A stretch of DNA of 64,000 bases from Candidatus Iainarchaeum sp. Lineage in GTDB: Archaea; Iainarchaeota; Iainarchaeia; Iainarchaeales; UBA10219. The stretch covers positions 71,281 through 135,280 of the forward strand of contig JAGVWE010000006.1 of NCBI GenBank assembly GCA_018304425.1, written 5' to 3'. Below are positions 48,583-57,734 of the stretch, one piece after another. The notes beneath the pieces were generated by a model. That model ran no database searches and was not told the origin of the DNA. It was given only the letters and a program-made list of their open reading frames with translations. Every line of letters begins with the position of its first letter. Within the stretch, counting starts at the first letter, position 1. The position numbers and the translations under genes were made by a program.

Positions 48583-51500
48583 ATGAAACGGGCTACCCGC
48601 ACTGCGTTGGTCGTTGCCTGGCTGGCCCTGTTGGTGGCCGGGGCCTGGGCCGCGGCGCCCACGATTTCCGGCCTCTCCCCCGATGGAAGCACGACCGTCA
48701 CCAGCAACCAGCCCACCATCCAGTTCGAGGTCAGCGAGAACGGGGCAGGGGTAACGGACTATAACGTGTCCATTGACGGAACCAAGGTGAAGGGCAAAGG
48801 GGATACGGGAATAACCGTGCAGCCGGTGGATACGGACACCAACCGCATTTCGTTCAGCGTTTCAAGCGCCTTGTCCGACGCCACGCACACCCTCAAAATC
48901 GGGGCCACCAGCGCGGATTCACCGGCCCAATACGTTGAGACCGGGACCGTGAACTTCACGGTTTCCGCGACCACGGCTTCCAACGCCCCCACCAACCCCC
49001 GCATCAGCGTGCCGCCGTTCACGCGGACCGTGAAGCCCAAGCTCCAGTTGAAGGCGGACGGCAGCCCGGCCAAGATGCGGTTCAGCTGCTCGCAGACTGG
49101 TCCATGGGACGCCAACCACTCGTATGCGACGAGCTACAGCGACTTCAACATCTTGGACCAGAACGTGGGTTGCTCGGCCAGTGAGGGCCTGCATGCCATC
49201 TGGGTGCAGTACGCGTTCGCCGCCAGCAACTGGAGTGACGCCAACACGGCTTCCACTTTCTACGATGTTTCGAAGCCCTCGAAGCCCGGGAACCTCTCCG
49301 TGGCCATCCGCGACACCGATAATGCGGTCAACGTGAAGTGGGACGAGAGTTCGGACAGCTCGGGCAGCAAGCCCCGGTACAACGTGTACCGGTCCATGGA
49401 CTTGAACTTCGTGGGCAAGGAACTCGTGTCCACGGGGCTGGCGGCCAACCAGTTCTTTGACAAGAAGGGGTTGAAGGACGGCACCACTTATTATTACCGG
49501 GCCACGGCCGTGGACAGCGCGGGCAACGAGTCGGAGCCCAGCGACGCCAAGCAAATCGTGGCCAAGGTCATCATCACCGGGGACACGGAGAAGCCCGGGG
49601 ACGGCGGCAAAGCCATTTCCGAGGGAGACCTCAAGATTGTCCTGGTGCGGGCCGACGGCAAGGAAACCCTGTCCGTGCGCAAGGAAAAGGTGACGCTCAA
49701 GGGCTCGTTCGGCAAGAAGCTCATCAACGTGAATTTGCTGTTTAAACTGCCGGGCGGGAAGACCCTGGAATTGATTGACGCCTCCAAGCCCGCGGAATCC
49801 GATAACCTGGACGGGTTTTCAAAGGAAGTGGATGCCTCGGAGGCGAAGAGCGGCAAGGGCCAGATACTATTCAAGGCCAAGGACCCGGATACCGACAAGC
49901 TGTTGTCCCGGGCCATTGAGTTCGACGTCGACACCGATGAACCGGTGGCGGACTGGATTAACCCGGAAAAGGAGAAGGCCTCGTTTGCCGGCAAGGTCTT
50001 GTTGAAGGTCAAGGCCAACGACAAGGGCTCGGGCCTCGAGAAGGCCGTGTTCTCGTACAAGGAGGCCAGGACGGGAAAGGCAGGGGAGCTGGGAACGGTT
50101 ACCAGGGACGACAACGGGTTTTACTCCCAGGAATGGAAGTTTGACGGCTACTATAACGGGGCCTACTCGGTTTCCGTGACCGTGTACGACAAGGCCGGCA
50201 ATTCCGTGACCGAGTCGCTCAAGGAAGTCAACCTTTCGGGGGCCAAGAACCCGGACAAGGAAGTCACGGAAGCCAAGGTTGTCGAGGCCGAGGCCCGGCA
50301 AGCCGACATCGACAAGTTCGCGGACCGGCTCAAGCAGAAGAACGTGGTGTCCTCGAAGCTGACCAATGCCCGGGATTCCTTCACGGCGAAGATTGCGGAA
50401 GCCAAGAGCCTGCAAGCGGCCAAGAACTATGCCGAGGCCCAGAAGCGGGTCGCGGAGGCCCTGGCGATTGTCACGGGATTGCCAAACCTCATTGAGGTAC
50501 GGGAGGCCCGGAAAGTCGATTACGTCCTCGACGCGAATGCGTTGGAGAAGGGCGTCAAGGAAGCCGGTTTGGACGAGAAACTGGTGCCCAAGGCGGTTGA
50601 CTTAATCAAGAAGTCGAAAGCCCATCGCTCGCTGGAAGTGCTGGAAATCAAGGAGGGAAGCGATTCGACTTTCCAGGTGAACGTCGTCGTGTCGGTGTCG
50701 AACCCGGGCACGGAAGCGGTTTCGCTCAAAGTCATTGAAGTGATTCCCAAGGAGTTCGCGGCCAAGGCCAGTGACTTGCGCAGCCAAGCTGATTTCAAGG
50801 TGTTGAACGCCGACCCGTCCATCGAGTTCAGGGCCGAACTCGGGAAAGGCGCTTCCCAGGAGTTCGTGTACTCGCTGAGCAAGGCGTTGTCCAAGGAAGA
50901 GGCCCGCGTGTTCCTGGACGCGGAGCCCTTGAAGGCGTTCCCCGCGCCGCCCCTGGTCTTGGAGGCTAGCCAGGCAGTCGGCGAAGTCAAGCCCAAGGCA
51001 AGGATTGACTTGACGCCGGTCCTCGCCTTCCTCGCCGTGTTGGTGGTGGCAGGGCTTGCCTTCTTTTCCTGGAAGAAGTTCGGGGGCGAAGGCCTGGGCG
51101 GGGTGGGCGCAATGATGGCCGGCTTGTTGGAACAGGTTCAGGCCGGGTTGAAGGGAGCCATGCCAGGCAAGAAGAAAGCCGAAGGCCTTTCACGGCCGTC
51201 AGGCAAGCGCGTGGACTTCCTCGACGAAGGCGAGGGCGAAGGAGTCATCAGCTTCAAGAAGGCCCGGGAAGCCCGGGGCTTTGGCGGCAAACGCTATGAG
51301 CCCTTGTTCTTGGGCGGTGACGAGGACTCGGCGGCCAAGAAACCGGAGAGAAAACTGCATCCCCTGGAGCGGCTCATCGAAGAGCACCCGCGGCCGGCTC
51401 CCCCCAAGCACGTGTTCAGGGAACCCCTGCCGGTGCGCGAGCGAAGCGAGCGCAGGGAGCGAAGCGAGCCCCCGAAGGACTTCTTCGAGGGATTGAAGAA

Positions 51501-51591
51501 GCGATTCGAGCCCAAGCCCACAGAAGAAGCCGAGGAAAAGCCCGTGCCCCGCAAGAAGGCCGGCAGCAAGTGGGGATACGGCAGCGAGTGA
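48583..51591 (+). CDS. Large secreted, membrane-anchored surface protein with Ig/FN3-like domains
   Basis: 1002 aa. Signal peptide (TRTALVVAWLALLVAGAWAAAP). N-terminal Ig-like domain (TISGLSPDGSTTVTSNQPTIQFEVSENGAG), then a fibronectin type III domain at about 227-325 (SKPGNLSVAIRDTDNAVNVKWDESSDS...TYYYRATAVDSAGNESEPSD), further Ig-like repeats (SYSVTVYDKAGNSV type) and a helical stretch at about 565-650. One membrane helix at about 810-828 (VLAFLAVLVVAGLAFFSW) is followed by a charged 170-aa cytoplasmic tail with ERSERRERSE. Probably a cell-wall or adhesion component. Confidence 0.8.
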   Translation: MKRATRTALVVAWLALLVAGAWAAAPTISGLSPDGSTTVTSNQPTIQFEVSENGAGVTDYNVSIDGTKVKGKGDTGITVQPVDTDTNRISFSVSSALSDATHTLKIGATSADSPAQYVETGTVNFTVSATTASNAPTNPRISVPPFTRTVKPKLQLKADGSPAKMRFSCSQTGPWDANHSYATSYSDFNILDQNVGCSASEGLHAIWVQYAFAASNWSDANTASTFYDVSKPSKPGNLSVAIRDTDNAVNVKWDESSDSSGSKPRYNVYRSMDLNFVGKELVSTGLAANQFFDKKGLKDGTTYYYRATAVDSAGNESEPSDAKQIVAKVIITGDTEKPGDGGKAISEGDLKIVLVRADGKETLSVRKEKVTLKGSFGKKLINVNLLFKLPGGKTLELIDASKPAESDNLDGFSKEVDASEAKSGKGQILFKAKDPDTDKLLSRAIEFDVDTDEPVADWINPEKEKASFAGKVLLKVKANDKGSGLEKAVFSYKEARTGKAGELGTVTRDDNGFYSQEWKFDGYYNGAYSVSVTVYDKAGNSVTESLKEVNLSGAKNPDKEVTEAKVVEAEARQADIDKFADRLKQKNVVSSKLTNARDSFTAKIAEAKSLQAAKNYAEAQKRVAEALAIVTGLPNLIEVREARKVDYVLDANALEKGVKEAGLDEKLVPKAVDLIKKSKAHRSLEVLEIKEGSDSTFQVNVVVSVSNPGTEAVSLKVIEVIPKEFAAKASDLRSQADFKVLNADPSIEFRAELGKGASQEFVYSLSKALSKEEARVFLDAEPLKAFPAPPLVLEASQAVGEVKPKARIDLTPVLAFLAVLVVAGLAFFSWKKFGGEGLGGVGAMMAGLLEQVQAGLKGAMPGKKKAEGLSRPSGKRVDFLDEGEGEGVISFKKAREARGFGGKRYEPLFLGGDEDSAAKKPERKLHPLERLIEEHPRPAPPKHVFREPLPVRERSERRERSEPPKDFFEGLKKRFEPKPTEEAEEKPVPRKKAGSKWGYGSE
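51439..51469 (+). repeat. Tandem GAGCGAAGCGAGC repeat in the cytoplasmic tail
   Basis: The 13-mer GAGCGAAGCGAGC occurs at 51439-51451 and 51457-51469 (period 18), encoding RERSERRERSE. The unit is nearly self-complementary, so it can fold as a hairpin. Confidence 0.7.
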
Positions 51592-51634
51592 AACCCGGAG
51601 AAAGGCTTTTATTCCGGCGAGCGGGTAGGTTAGT

Positions 51635-52054
51635 ATGGGATTGAAAAGCCCCTACTTGAACAGGCTCCACCGCGTGCTGAGTGCAGCCCACGCCGATTAT
51701 TTGGTGGCGCCCTGGGACGCGAGCCGGGAACAGCGCCGGAATTTGCGGCGCCGGACGAGAATCGCCGCAAACGTGATGCTGGCCATGGGAGAACTGTCGC
51801 CCGCCCAGCAACGAGCCGTGAACGCCGCCAGGGAACACTGGACTGCAAGCGGCTTTGACAGGGAACACAGGCTAAGCCTGGCTGACGCGGCGCTCCTGCG
51901 GGACGTGGCCGCACTCCCTTCCGTGACCCTGATCGCGTTGAAAAGGGGCCAGCCCTACGACCAGGTGGAGCGCAGGATTAGGCAGCTGATGGAACGATAC
52001 CAACTCACCTTGCTTTATTTTCATAGGGCGCTTATGGAACAGGGCAAAGGCTAG
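51635..52054 (+). CDS. Hypothetical helical protein
   Basis: 139 aa, no recognised family. Almost entirely helical and basic: YLNRLHRVLSAAHADYLVAPW, EQRRNLRRRTRIAANVMLAMGELSPAQQRAVNAAREHW, PYDQVERRIRQLMERYQLTLLYFHRALME. A TATA-like CTTTTATTCC lies about 30 bp before ATG 51635. Overlaps the 3' end of the KaiC-like gene by 4 nt (convergent). Confidence 0.58.
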   Translation: MGLKSPYLNRLHRVLSAAHADYLVAPWDASREQRRNLRRRTRIAANVMLAMGELSPAQQRAVNAAREHWTASGFDREHRLSLADAALLRDVAALPSVTLIALKRGQPYDQVERRIRQLMERYQLTLLYFHRALMEQGKG

Positions 52055-52917
52055 TAGTTTCCGCCCGTGTAGCTGATGTCGAAGCCCTTGTTGCCCAACC
52101 GATAGGCGACCATGCGTTTTTCGTGGGCGCAGCTCCGGAGTTTGAGGAGTTCCAAGGCGTTTTCGCGGCGCTTGTCGGTCTTCATGTTGTACAAGACCAC
52201 GACGCCGTCGGCGAGGAACTCTTCCACGCCCGTGCGGGAATAGAGTTGGGGGTCCTGCTCGGTTTCGCCGATGACGAGGTTCACCGAGTTATTGTATTCA
52301 AGCGTTTCGAAGAGTTCGCGGAGGTACTTCCGGTAGTTTTCCTCGGCCTCGAAGCCGATGGACAAAGCGGAAAGCGAGTCGATGGCGATGCGGTCGGGCA
52401 CGAAGGGCAGCTCCATCTTCCGGAACTTGATGCGCAGCGAACCCGTTTTTTCGGCGAGCCTTCCCTCCACGCTGCGCGCAATCTTGGTGGGGTCGAATTT
52501 CACGATGGCCACCATGCCCTGCCGCTCGAGGGCGTCAAAGTCCCAGCCATAGTTCTTGACCATGTGCTTCTTGACTTTGTGGGGCTCTTCCTCAAAGGAA
52601 ATGAAAATCCCTTTCTCCCCAGCGAGGGCGCCGTGGTAAATGGATTGCAGGCAAAAAGTGGTCTTTCCCGTGCCGCAGCCGCCCGTAACCAGGGTCGTGG
52701 AACCGCGTTCGAGGCCGCCGTCCTTGATGAGCTTGTCGAAGCTGCTGACGCGGGTGGGCAGGGTTTCAATGGGTGCCCTGCTGACTTCCTTGGGTTTCAG
52801 GCGGAGGATGTCTTCCTCGGCCGCTTCTCCCGGGGCTTCCTCGTCATCCCCGAAGGAAATCACGCGGCTCTTGCGCCACTTGCTGAGCTTTTCCTCGAGT
52901 TTGCTCTCTTCGTCCAT
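52051..52917 (-). CDS. KaiC/RecA-superfamily ATPase
   Basis: 288 aa. Short charged N-terminal tail, then THR..SFDKLIKDGGLERGSTTLVTGGCGTGKTTFCLQSIYHGA with the Walker A at residues 79-87, IFISFEEEPHKVKKH (catalytic Glu pair as in KaiC) and DRIAIDSLSALS (Walker B). Single KaiC domain of the archaeal circadian-like or signalling ATPase type; substrate unknown. Behind the surface-protein operon at 53.0-56.4 kb, on the same strand but with a 95-nt gap. Confidence 0.83.
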   Translation of the reverse strand: MDEESKLEEKLSKWRKSRVISFGDDEEAPGEAAEEDILRLKPKEVSRAPIETLPTRVSSFDKLIKDGGLERGSTTLVTGGCGTGKTTFCLQSIYHGALAGEKGIFISFEEEPHKVKKHMVKNYGWDFDALERQGMVAIVKFDPTKIARSVEGRLAEKTGSLRIKFRKMELPFVPDRIAIDSLSALSIGFEAEENYRKYLRELFETLEYNNSVNLVIGETEQDPQLYSRTGVEEFLADGVVVLYNMKTDKRRENALELLKLRSCAHEKRMVAYRLGNKGFDISYTGGNY

Positions 52918-53012
52918 TCCAGTGCCTCACCCGTACTCCATTCCCTTGCTATATAAATAAAAGCCTTGCCGTATGGAAAGCCCCTGCCTGGCCCAAACGG
53001 CTTCCAACGGCC

Positions 53013-54245
53013 TTATAGGGCTCCTTCTTCGCCTCCCTGGCTCTTCAAGATCTTGTCGATTTCGATGAGGCGGGCCTCGGCTTCGCCCAAGCGCTTCTTG
53101 AAGGTGTTCTTGTCGATGACCATGCGGTCAAAGTAGTCCGCCTGGATCTTGCGGATGCCTTCCCGCAACCGCCCGCGCTCGGCCAACAAGGACTTGCGGT
53201 CAAGCTGGCCACGCACCTTGGAATAACCCGTGTAAGCCGCGGCCCCCAGGAGGACCAACGCGAAGACGATGATCAAGCCATTGTTTTTGAGGAACAAGGC
53301 CGTTCGGTCCACGGTAATCACGAGGTCAATCACCTTTTTCCCCTCGTTTCCGGCGGAGTCCGCGACCGTCAAGGCAAAGGACAGGGAACCGATGTGTTTT
53401 TCCTCGGCCTCGAATTTGCCGGCAAAAGTGCTTTCCACGCCGGACACGGGCTGCAACTCCAGCTTGGAGCCATTGAATTCAAGCCACGCCTTCCCCCCCG
53501 TCAAGGGCTTGCCGCTGGGGTACGAGGCCTTCACTTTGAAGGGGATCTCGGTCTCCAAGTCAAAGTTGGAGATGCTGGGCTCCAGGACTTCCAGCTTGAG
53601 GTCGGCACGGTCAATGCCCACCACCAAGGTGTTGGCGCCCCCCAAAGACTTTTCCCCGGTTTTTTCGGCCAGCACGTGCAGGAACCAGTTCCCGCCCTGG
53701 GCATCAAAGGGCACCAGATAGTCAGCGGAATACACGCCCAAACCGGTTTCCTCCAGGGGGCGGGGCTCGCCGGACACGTCGAAGAACACCACGTTGGCGC
53801 CGCTGACGGGTTCCCCTGACTCGGAGAGCTTCACGCTAATCGACAACGACTCGGTCTTATAGTGCTTGACCGGTGCCGGGCTCACGAAGGTAACCAGGTA
53901 ATAATCGCTGTCCGCCGTGGGCTTGACCTCGGTTTCGGCTTCAGCCGAGGCCTGGCCCTCCACGGCCTTCACCGTCCACTGACCGGAGGGCACCAGGAAA
54001 GAAATGCCTTGGAACAAGGAGTACTTGCCTTCCGCGTTGCACGGCACCGCCTGCGCAAACGGCTTGGCCTTGCCCTTTTCCGTCCACGCCGAAACTTCAA
54101 CGGTTTCATTGGCCGTGCACTGGCCGGAAACCGCCATTTCCTGGCCCTTGAAATAGGTCTGCTTGTCCAATTCCACGGTCAACGCCTGGACCCCCACGAA
54201 GGCCAGGCAAAAAACCAGCAAAAACAGGGCCCGCCCGGAATTCAT
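53013..54245 (-). CDS. Secreted membrane-anchored protein with Ig-like domains, SHOCT-like tail
   Basis: 410 aa. Signal peptide (RALFLLVFCLAFVGVQALTVEL). Beta-rich extracellular part of Ig/bacterial-intermin-like repeats (YKTESLSISVKLSESGEPVSGANVVFFDVSG; PFKVKASYPSGKPLTGGKAWLEFNGS). Membrane helix at about 325-345 (NNGLIIVFALVLLGAAAYTGY). A cytoplasmic tail (GIRKIQADYFDRMVIDKNTFKKRLGEAEARLIEIDKIL) resembles SHOCT-type oligomerisation helices. ATG overlaps the stop of the paralogue upstream by 4 nt. Confidence 0.75.
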   Translation of the reverse strand: MNSGRALFLLVFCLAFVGVQALTVELDKQTYFKGQEMAVSGQCTANETVEVSAWTEKGKAKPFAQAVPCNAEGKYSLFQGISFLVPSGQWTVKAVEGQASAEAETEVKPTADSDYYLVTFVSPAPVKHYKTESLSISVKLSESGEPVSGANVVFFDVSGEPRPLEETGLGVYSADYLVPFDAQGGNWFLHVLAEKTGEKSLGGANTLVVGIDRADLKLEVLEPSISNFDLETEIPFKVKASYPSGKPLTGGKAWLEFNGSKLELQPVSGVESTFAGKFEAEEKHIGSLSFALTVADSAGNEGKKVIDLVITVDRTALFLKNNGLIIVFALVLLGAAAYTGYSKVRGQLDRKSLLAERGRLREGIRKIQADYFDRMVIDKNTFKKRLGEAEARLIEIDKILKSQGGEEGAL

Positions 54246-55984
54246 TTGGCTGCCTCCAGTTGCTGTTCCAGCTTGTCCAATTCCTCGCCATACTTTTCCG
54301 TGAGCCGCGTGAACTCGGACTTGGGCAGCGTGCCCTCGTCATAGTACTTGTTGTTTATCTCCTCGATCATGGCCTTGAGCTGCTGCCTGCGCATCCCCAT
54401 CTTTTCCTTTGACTTCTTGGAAGAAAACTGGAAGAAGCCATAGCCTCCTCCCCCGACCACCAAGACCAACACCACCAACACCATCAACCAGTTCTTCTGC
54501 AAGACGAAGGCAAGCGATTCCCCGGTGACCTCGATGCTTACCTCCTTTTCCACGGCATTGCCATGCTGGTCCCTGACCACGAACTTGACCGGCCGGTTGC
54601 CCTGGTCCTTTTCCTGCAAGTAATACGTGCCGCCAAAAATCCCGGTCTCCAACGCCGTGAGCGGGGCCTCCGCGCCGCTGACCACGAGCTTGACCTCGGC
54701 TTCCTCGACCTTGGAGCCATCCGGGTAGGTCAACCGGAGCTTGGCCACCAGGGCATCCCCGATGCGGAAATGCACGTTCACGGGTTCCAGGACTTCCACG
54801 ACTATCTTACCCGATTCGATGACCACCAGCAACCGGGTCATGCCCTCGGCCGGCAGCCCCTCCAGGGCCCCCGCAGCCGAGAACTCGAGTTGCTGGCTGC
54901 CCGCCGGGAACTCATAACCTATCTCCAGGTCAACCGCGTACACCCCGCTGCCTTGGTCCTCCAAGTCAAGGACCCTTCCGTCGGGCACCTTGACCTTGAC
55001 GCTCGCGCCCGAAACCTTGTTGCCTTCCTCGTCCACCACCGTCACGCTGACCGGCTTCTTTTCCCCGCGCTTGAGCACCGTGTTGTTGGGAATGGAGGGG
55101 GAAAGCTTCAACTCGGTCTTGGTGCGCGGCGCCTCCACGAGCACGTCCTTGGAGTAACTCAGTTCGTTGCCAGCGGAGTCCTTTCCCTGCAACTGCACCC
55201 TCCACTTGCCCACGGGGTCAATGGTGGAAAGATGGTAGGAAGCGCTGAACGCGCCGCTGGAGTCCGCGGAAACGGTTTCACTGTACTTGGTTTCGCTGCC
55301 ATAGAAGACCTTGGCCTCGACCTGGATGGGCGCGGGCTCGGACTTCTTCAAGGCCAGGCCACTCAAGTCAATGGTGTCACCCAGCTGGTAACGGTCCTTG
55401 ACCTTCACGTCCGCGGAAATCTTGGGCTCGACCACGAACTCGAAGTCCCGGGTTATCTCGAGTTTCCGGAAGCGGGCCACGAACTGGGCCGGGTACTTGC
55501 CGGGCGGCATGGAGGCCTCGACCGGGAACCGGTTGGCGTACACGTTGTCGAAATTCGAGCCGTCCTCGTGGGCTCCGTCATTGTACAAGTAGAACTGCGG
55601 CCCCGGCAAGCCGGTAACCTCCAACTCCGCGCCGACCACGGGAAAGCCGCTGGAGCTCACGGTTATCTTCAGCAGCCCCTTTTCCCCCAGGTAATAGGTT
55701 TCGCCTTCGGCGGGGTTCAAGACCTCGAACTCGAGGGTCGTCGGAGGACAGTCGGCCGGGCAGGTGCCATAGCTCTCCGCATAGCCCTCGCTGACCTCGC
55801 ACAAGTCGTTGCGGCAGCAGTTGGGAACAACGACTTTCTCGCACTTGTTTTCCTTGACCTCGTAGACCATGCAGTACTCGCCGGCCACGGGGCCCTCGCA
55901 AAAGGTTTCCTGGGCGGACGCGAACGCCGCAAACGAGGACAAGGCCAGGACTGCAAGAAAGCCGAAATGGATTGCTTTTTTCAT
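54242..55984 (-). CDS. Secreted membrane-anchored protein with cysteine-rich N-terminus, paralogue of the next
   Basis: 580 aa. Signal peptide (IHFGFLAVLALSSFAAFASAQ), a cysteine-rich module (CEGPVAGEYCMVYEVKENKC...NCCRNDLCEVSEGYAESYGTCPADCP), then repeated Ig-like beta domains (RYQLGDTIDLSGLALKKSEP; VLKRGEKKPVSVTVVDEEGNKVSGASVKVKVPDG). Membrane helix at about 492-512 (NWLMVLVVLVLVVGGGGYGFF) and a helical cytoplasmic tail (MIEEINNKYYDEGTLPKSEFTRLTEKYGEELDKLEQQLE) like that of its neighbour. The set 56365 to 53013 reads as one operon. Confidence 0.76.
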   Translation of the reverse strand: MKKAIHFGFLAVLALSSFAAFASAQETFCEGPVAGEYCMVYEVKENKCEKVVVPNCCRNDLCEVSEGYAESYGTCPADCPPTTLEFEVLNPAEGETYYLGEKGLLKITVSSSGFPVVGAELEVTGLPGPQFYLYNDGAHEDGSNFDNVYANRFPVEASMPPGKYPAQFVARFRKLEITRDFEFVVEPKISADVKVKDRYQLGDTIDLSGLALKKSEPAPIQVEAKVFYGSETKYSETVSADSSGAFSASYHLSTIDPVGKWRVQLQGKDSAGNELSYSKDVLVEAPRTKTELKLSPSIPNNTVLKRGEKKPVSVTVVDEEGNKVSGASVKVKVPDGRVLDLEDQGSGVYAVDLEIGYEFPAGSQQLEFSAAGALEGLPAEGMTRLLVVIESGKIVVEVLEPVNVHFRIGDALVAKLRLTYPDGSKVEEAEVKLVVSGAEAPLTALETGIFGGTYYLQEKDQGNRPVKFVVRDQHGNAVEKEVSIEVTGESLAFVLQKNWLMVLVVLVLVVGGGGYGFFQFSSKKSKEKMGMRRQQLKAMIEEINNKYYDEGTLPKSEFTRLTEKYGEELDKLEQQLEAAK

Positions 55985-56011
55985 GGGGGTTCAACTCTCA
56001 TGGAAACCAAT

Positions 56012-56365
56012 TCACTTCCAGGGAAGCGGGGAAACCGCGTCCCCTGCCTTCACCATGGGAAAAAACCGGTTCAACGCCTTCGGCACGCTTACCTTTCCAA
56101 TGCGGACGAGGAAGGTCAGGATGCCCAGCAACACCAGGAACAAGGACAAGCCCAGCACGGTCTCCGCGTTCACGGGCATGCGCAGCAACTGGTTGCCCAA
56201 CAGCAACGCCAGGGGCAGGAAGGTAAGGCTGAACACCACCGAGAACACCCACCGCTCGAGCCTCGAAATCTCGCCGCGCCGGGGAAAAAACCCCAGCACC
56301 AGGAAGTACCCCGGAACCACCAACAGGAAGCCAAAAACCAATGCGCCGCCCAACAACTTCAGCAT
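56012..56365 (-). CDS. Small DUF1616-like membrane protein
   Basis: 117 aa with three or four hydrophobic segments. LVVPGYFLVLGFFPRRGEISRLERWVFSVVFSLTFLPLALLLGN is the DUF1616 hallmark (PGY...FPR..ldg.ER.a.s.glSl...pl). Full-length DUF1616 proteins are longer, so this may be a minimal version. First gene of the surface-protein operon, 27 nt before the next; divergent from the lipid reductase. Confidence 0.7.
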   Translation of the reverse strand: MLKLLGGALVFGFLLVVPGYFLVLGFFPRRGEISRLERWVFSVVFSLTFLPLALLLGNQLLRMPVNAETVLGLSLFLVLLGILTFLVRIGKVSVPKALNRFFPMVKAGDAVSPLPWK

Positions 56366-56387
56366 GCCAAACCACTAACATATACCT

Positions 56388-56400
56388 GATTTATATTTAA
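56388..56400 (+). promoter_or_regulatory. TATA-like box of the lipid reductase gene
   Basis: ATTTATATTTAAA. The expected start of transcription is about 25 nt downstream, at 56418-56426, which selects the ATG at 56426 as the first codon instead of 56402 or 56408. Confidence 0.5.
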
Positions 56401-56425
56401 AATGGTTATGGCTCAATTGGCTTTA

Positions 56426-57577
56426 ATGACCGAGGAATACGCGGCTGCCGTGGTCGGAGCGGGTCCCGTGGGCTTGAATGCCGCCATCCAGGTGCAGAAG
56501 AACGGCTTCGACGTCGTGGTCTTGGAGGACTCCGAGGAAATCGGCCTGCCCTGCCAGTGCTCGGGCCTGATTTCGCGGAGCGGCTACGAGGGCCTGGGCC
56601 TGAAGTACGACAAGACCATCGTCAACCGCGTGCGGGGCGCCAGGATTTTCGCCCCCGACCGCACCGAGTTCAAGGTCGAACGGTTTGACACGGTTGCCTA
56701 CGTCATCGACCGGCCGAAGCTCGACAAGGTCTTCGCCCGGGACGCCAAGGAACTGGGGGTCGACATCTGGCTGAACTCCAGCGTCGTGGACGTGAAGGAC
56801 GGAACGGTTTTCTACAAGAACAAGGCCGGCAAAGGCGAGATGGTGAAGGCCAAGGCCGTGGTGGGCGCGGACGGAATCGTTTCAACGGTGCGGAAGTCCA
56901 TGGGCATCGAAGCCCAAAAGGAGTGGTACGTGCCCGGCTACCAGATTACCGGCCGCGGAAAGTTCGACCCCGACTTCGTGGAAGTGCACTTCGGGCCCTG
57001 GGCCGACAAGTTCTTCGCCTGGGTCATCCCGGAAAGCAAGACCACGGCCCGGATTGGCTTGGGCGTCACCGGGAAGAACGCGCGCACCTGCCTCGAGCAG
57101 TTCATGGACGACCGCGGCATCAAGGCGCAGAAGCTGGACTTCCAGGCCGGTGTCATCCCGGCCGGGCCGCCGGTAACCAATCTGGTGAAGGACAACGTCT
57201 TGCTGGCCGGGGACGCGGCGTTCCAGGCCAAGGCCACGACGGGCGGGGGAATCATGCTGGGCATCGAGGCCAGCAACCACGCCGCCAAAGCCATCGTGGA
57301 CCACTTCAAGTACAAGACGCCCCTGACCTCCTACCAGAAGCACGTGGAACCCGTGACGCGGGAGCTGGAAATCCATTGGCGCGTGCGCAGGTACCTGAAC
57401 CAGTTGAACGACGAGGACCTGAACAAGCTCTTCCAGCGCATGAAGGCCGCGGGCATGGAAAAGTTTTTGTCGGACAACGCGGACATGGACAAGCCCAGCA
57501 GTTTCTTGAAGAAAGTCGCGGGCAGCCCCAAGATGTGGATGATGCTGCCGGAGATGATTAAGTTCCTCAGAGGATAA
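56426..57577 (+). CDS. Geranylgeranyl reductase family protein (archaeal lipid saturation)
   Basis: 383 aa from ATG 56426 (TEEYAAAVVGAGPVGLNAAI). FAD-binding GxGPVGL, LPCQCSGLISRSGYEGLG (GGR Cys motif PxxxGxxCxG variant, here CQCSG) and later NVLLAGDAAFQAKATTGGGIMLGIEASNHAA, the GD motif typical of digeranylgeranylglycerophospholipid reductase. It saturates the isoprenoid chains of archaeal membrane lipids. The C-terminal end (MLPEMIKFLRG) is repeated 149 bp downstream. Confidence 0.87.
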   Translation: MTEEYAAAVVGAGPVGLNAAIQVQKNGFDVVVLEDSEEIGLPCQCSGLISRSGYEGLGLKYDKTIVNRVRGARIFAPDRTEFKVERFDTVAYVIDRPKLDKVFARDAKELGVDIWLNSSVVDVKDGTVFYKNKAGKGEMVKAKAVVGADGIVSTVRKSMGIEAQKEWYVPGYQITGRGKFDPDFVEVHFGPWADKFFAWVIPESKTTARIGLGVTGKNARTCLEQFMDDRGIKAQKLDFQAGVIPAGPPVTNLVKDNVLLAGDAAFQAKATTGGGIMLGIEASNHAAKAIVDHFKYKTPLTSYQKHVEPVTRELEIHWRVRRYLNQLNDEDLNKLFQRMKAAGMEKFLSDNADMDKPSSFLKKVAGSPKMWMMLPEMIKFLRG

Positions 57578-57722
57578 TGCATATGCACAACCAAGGCACA
57601 TTCGAAGTGGCAGGCCTCGTCCCATTGAGCCTCTTTGGGGCGAAATGGGACCAGTCCACAGATGTCAACTGGCTGGGCAGTTGGTGGGCGATGCTGCCGG
57701 AGATGATTAAGTTCTTGCGGGG
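57541..57722 (+). repeat. 33-bp direct repeat of the reductase 3' end
   Basis: Copies at 57541-57573 and 57690-57722 share GATGCTGCCGGAGATGATTA and continue AGTTC with three mismatches thereafter; both encode MLPEMIKFLRG and a stop. The 116 bp between them have no visible gene. This suggests a local duplication or recombination scar. Confidence 0.8.
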
Positions 57723-57734
57723 TTGAAGGGTGGG

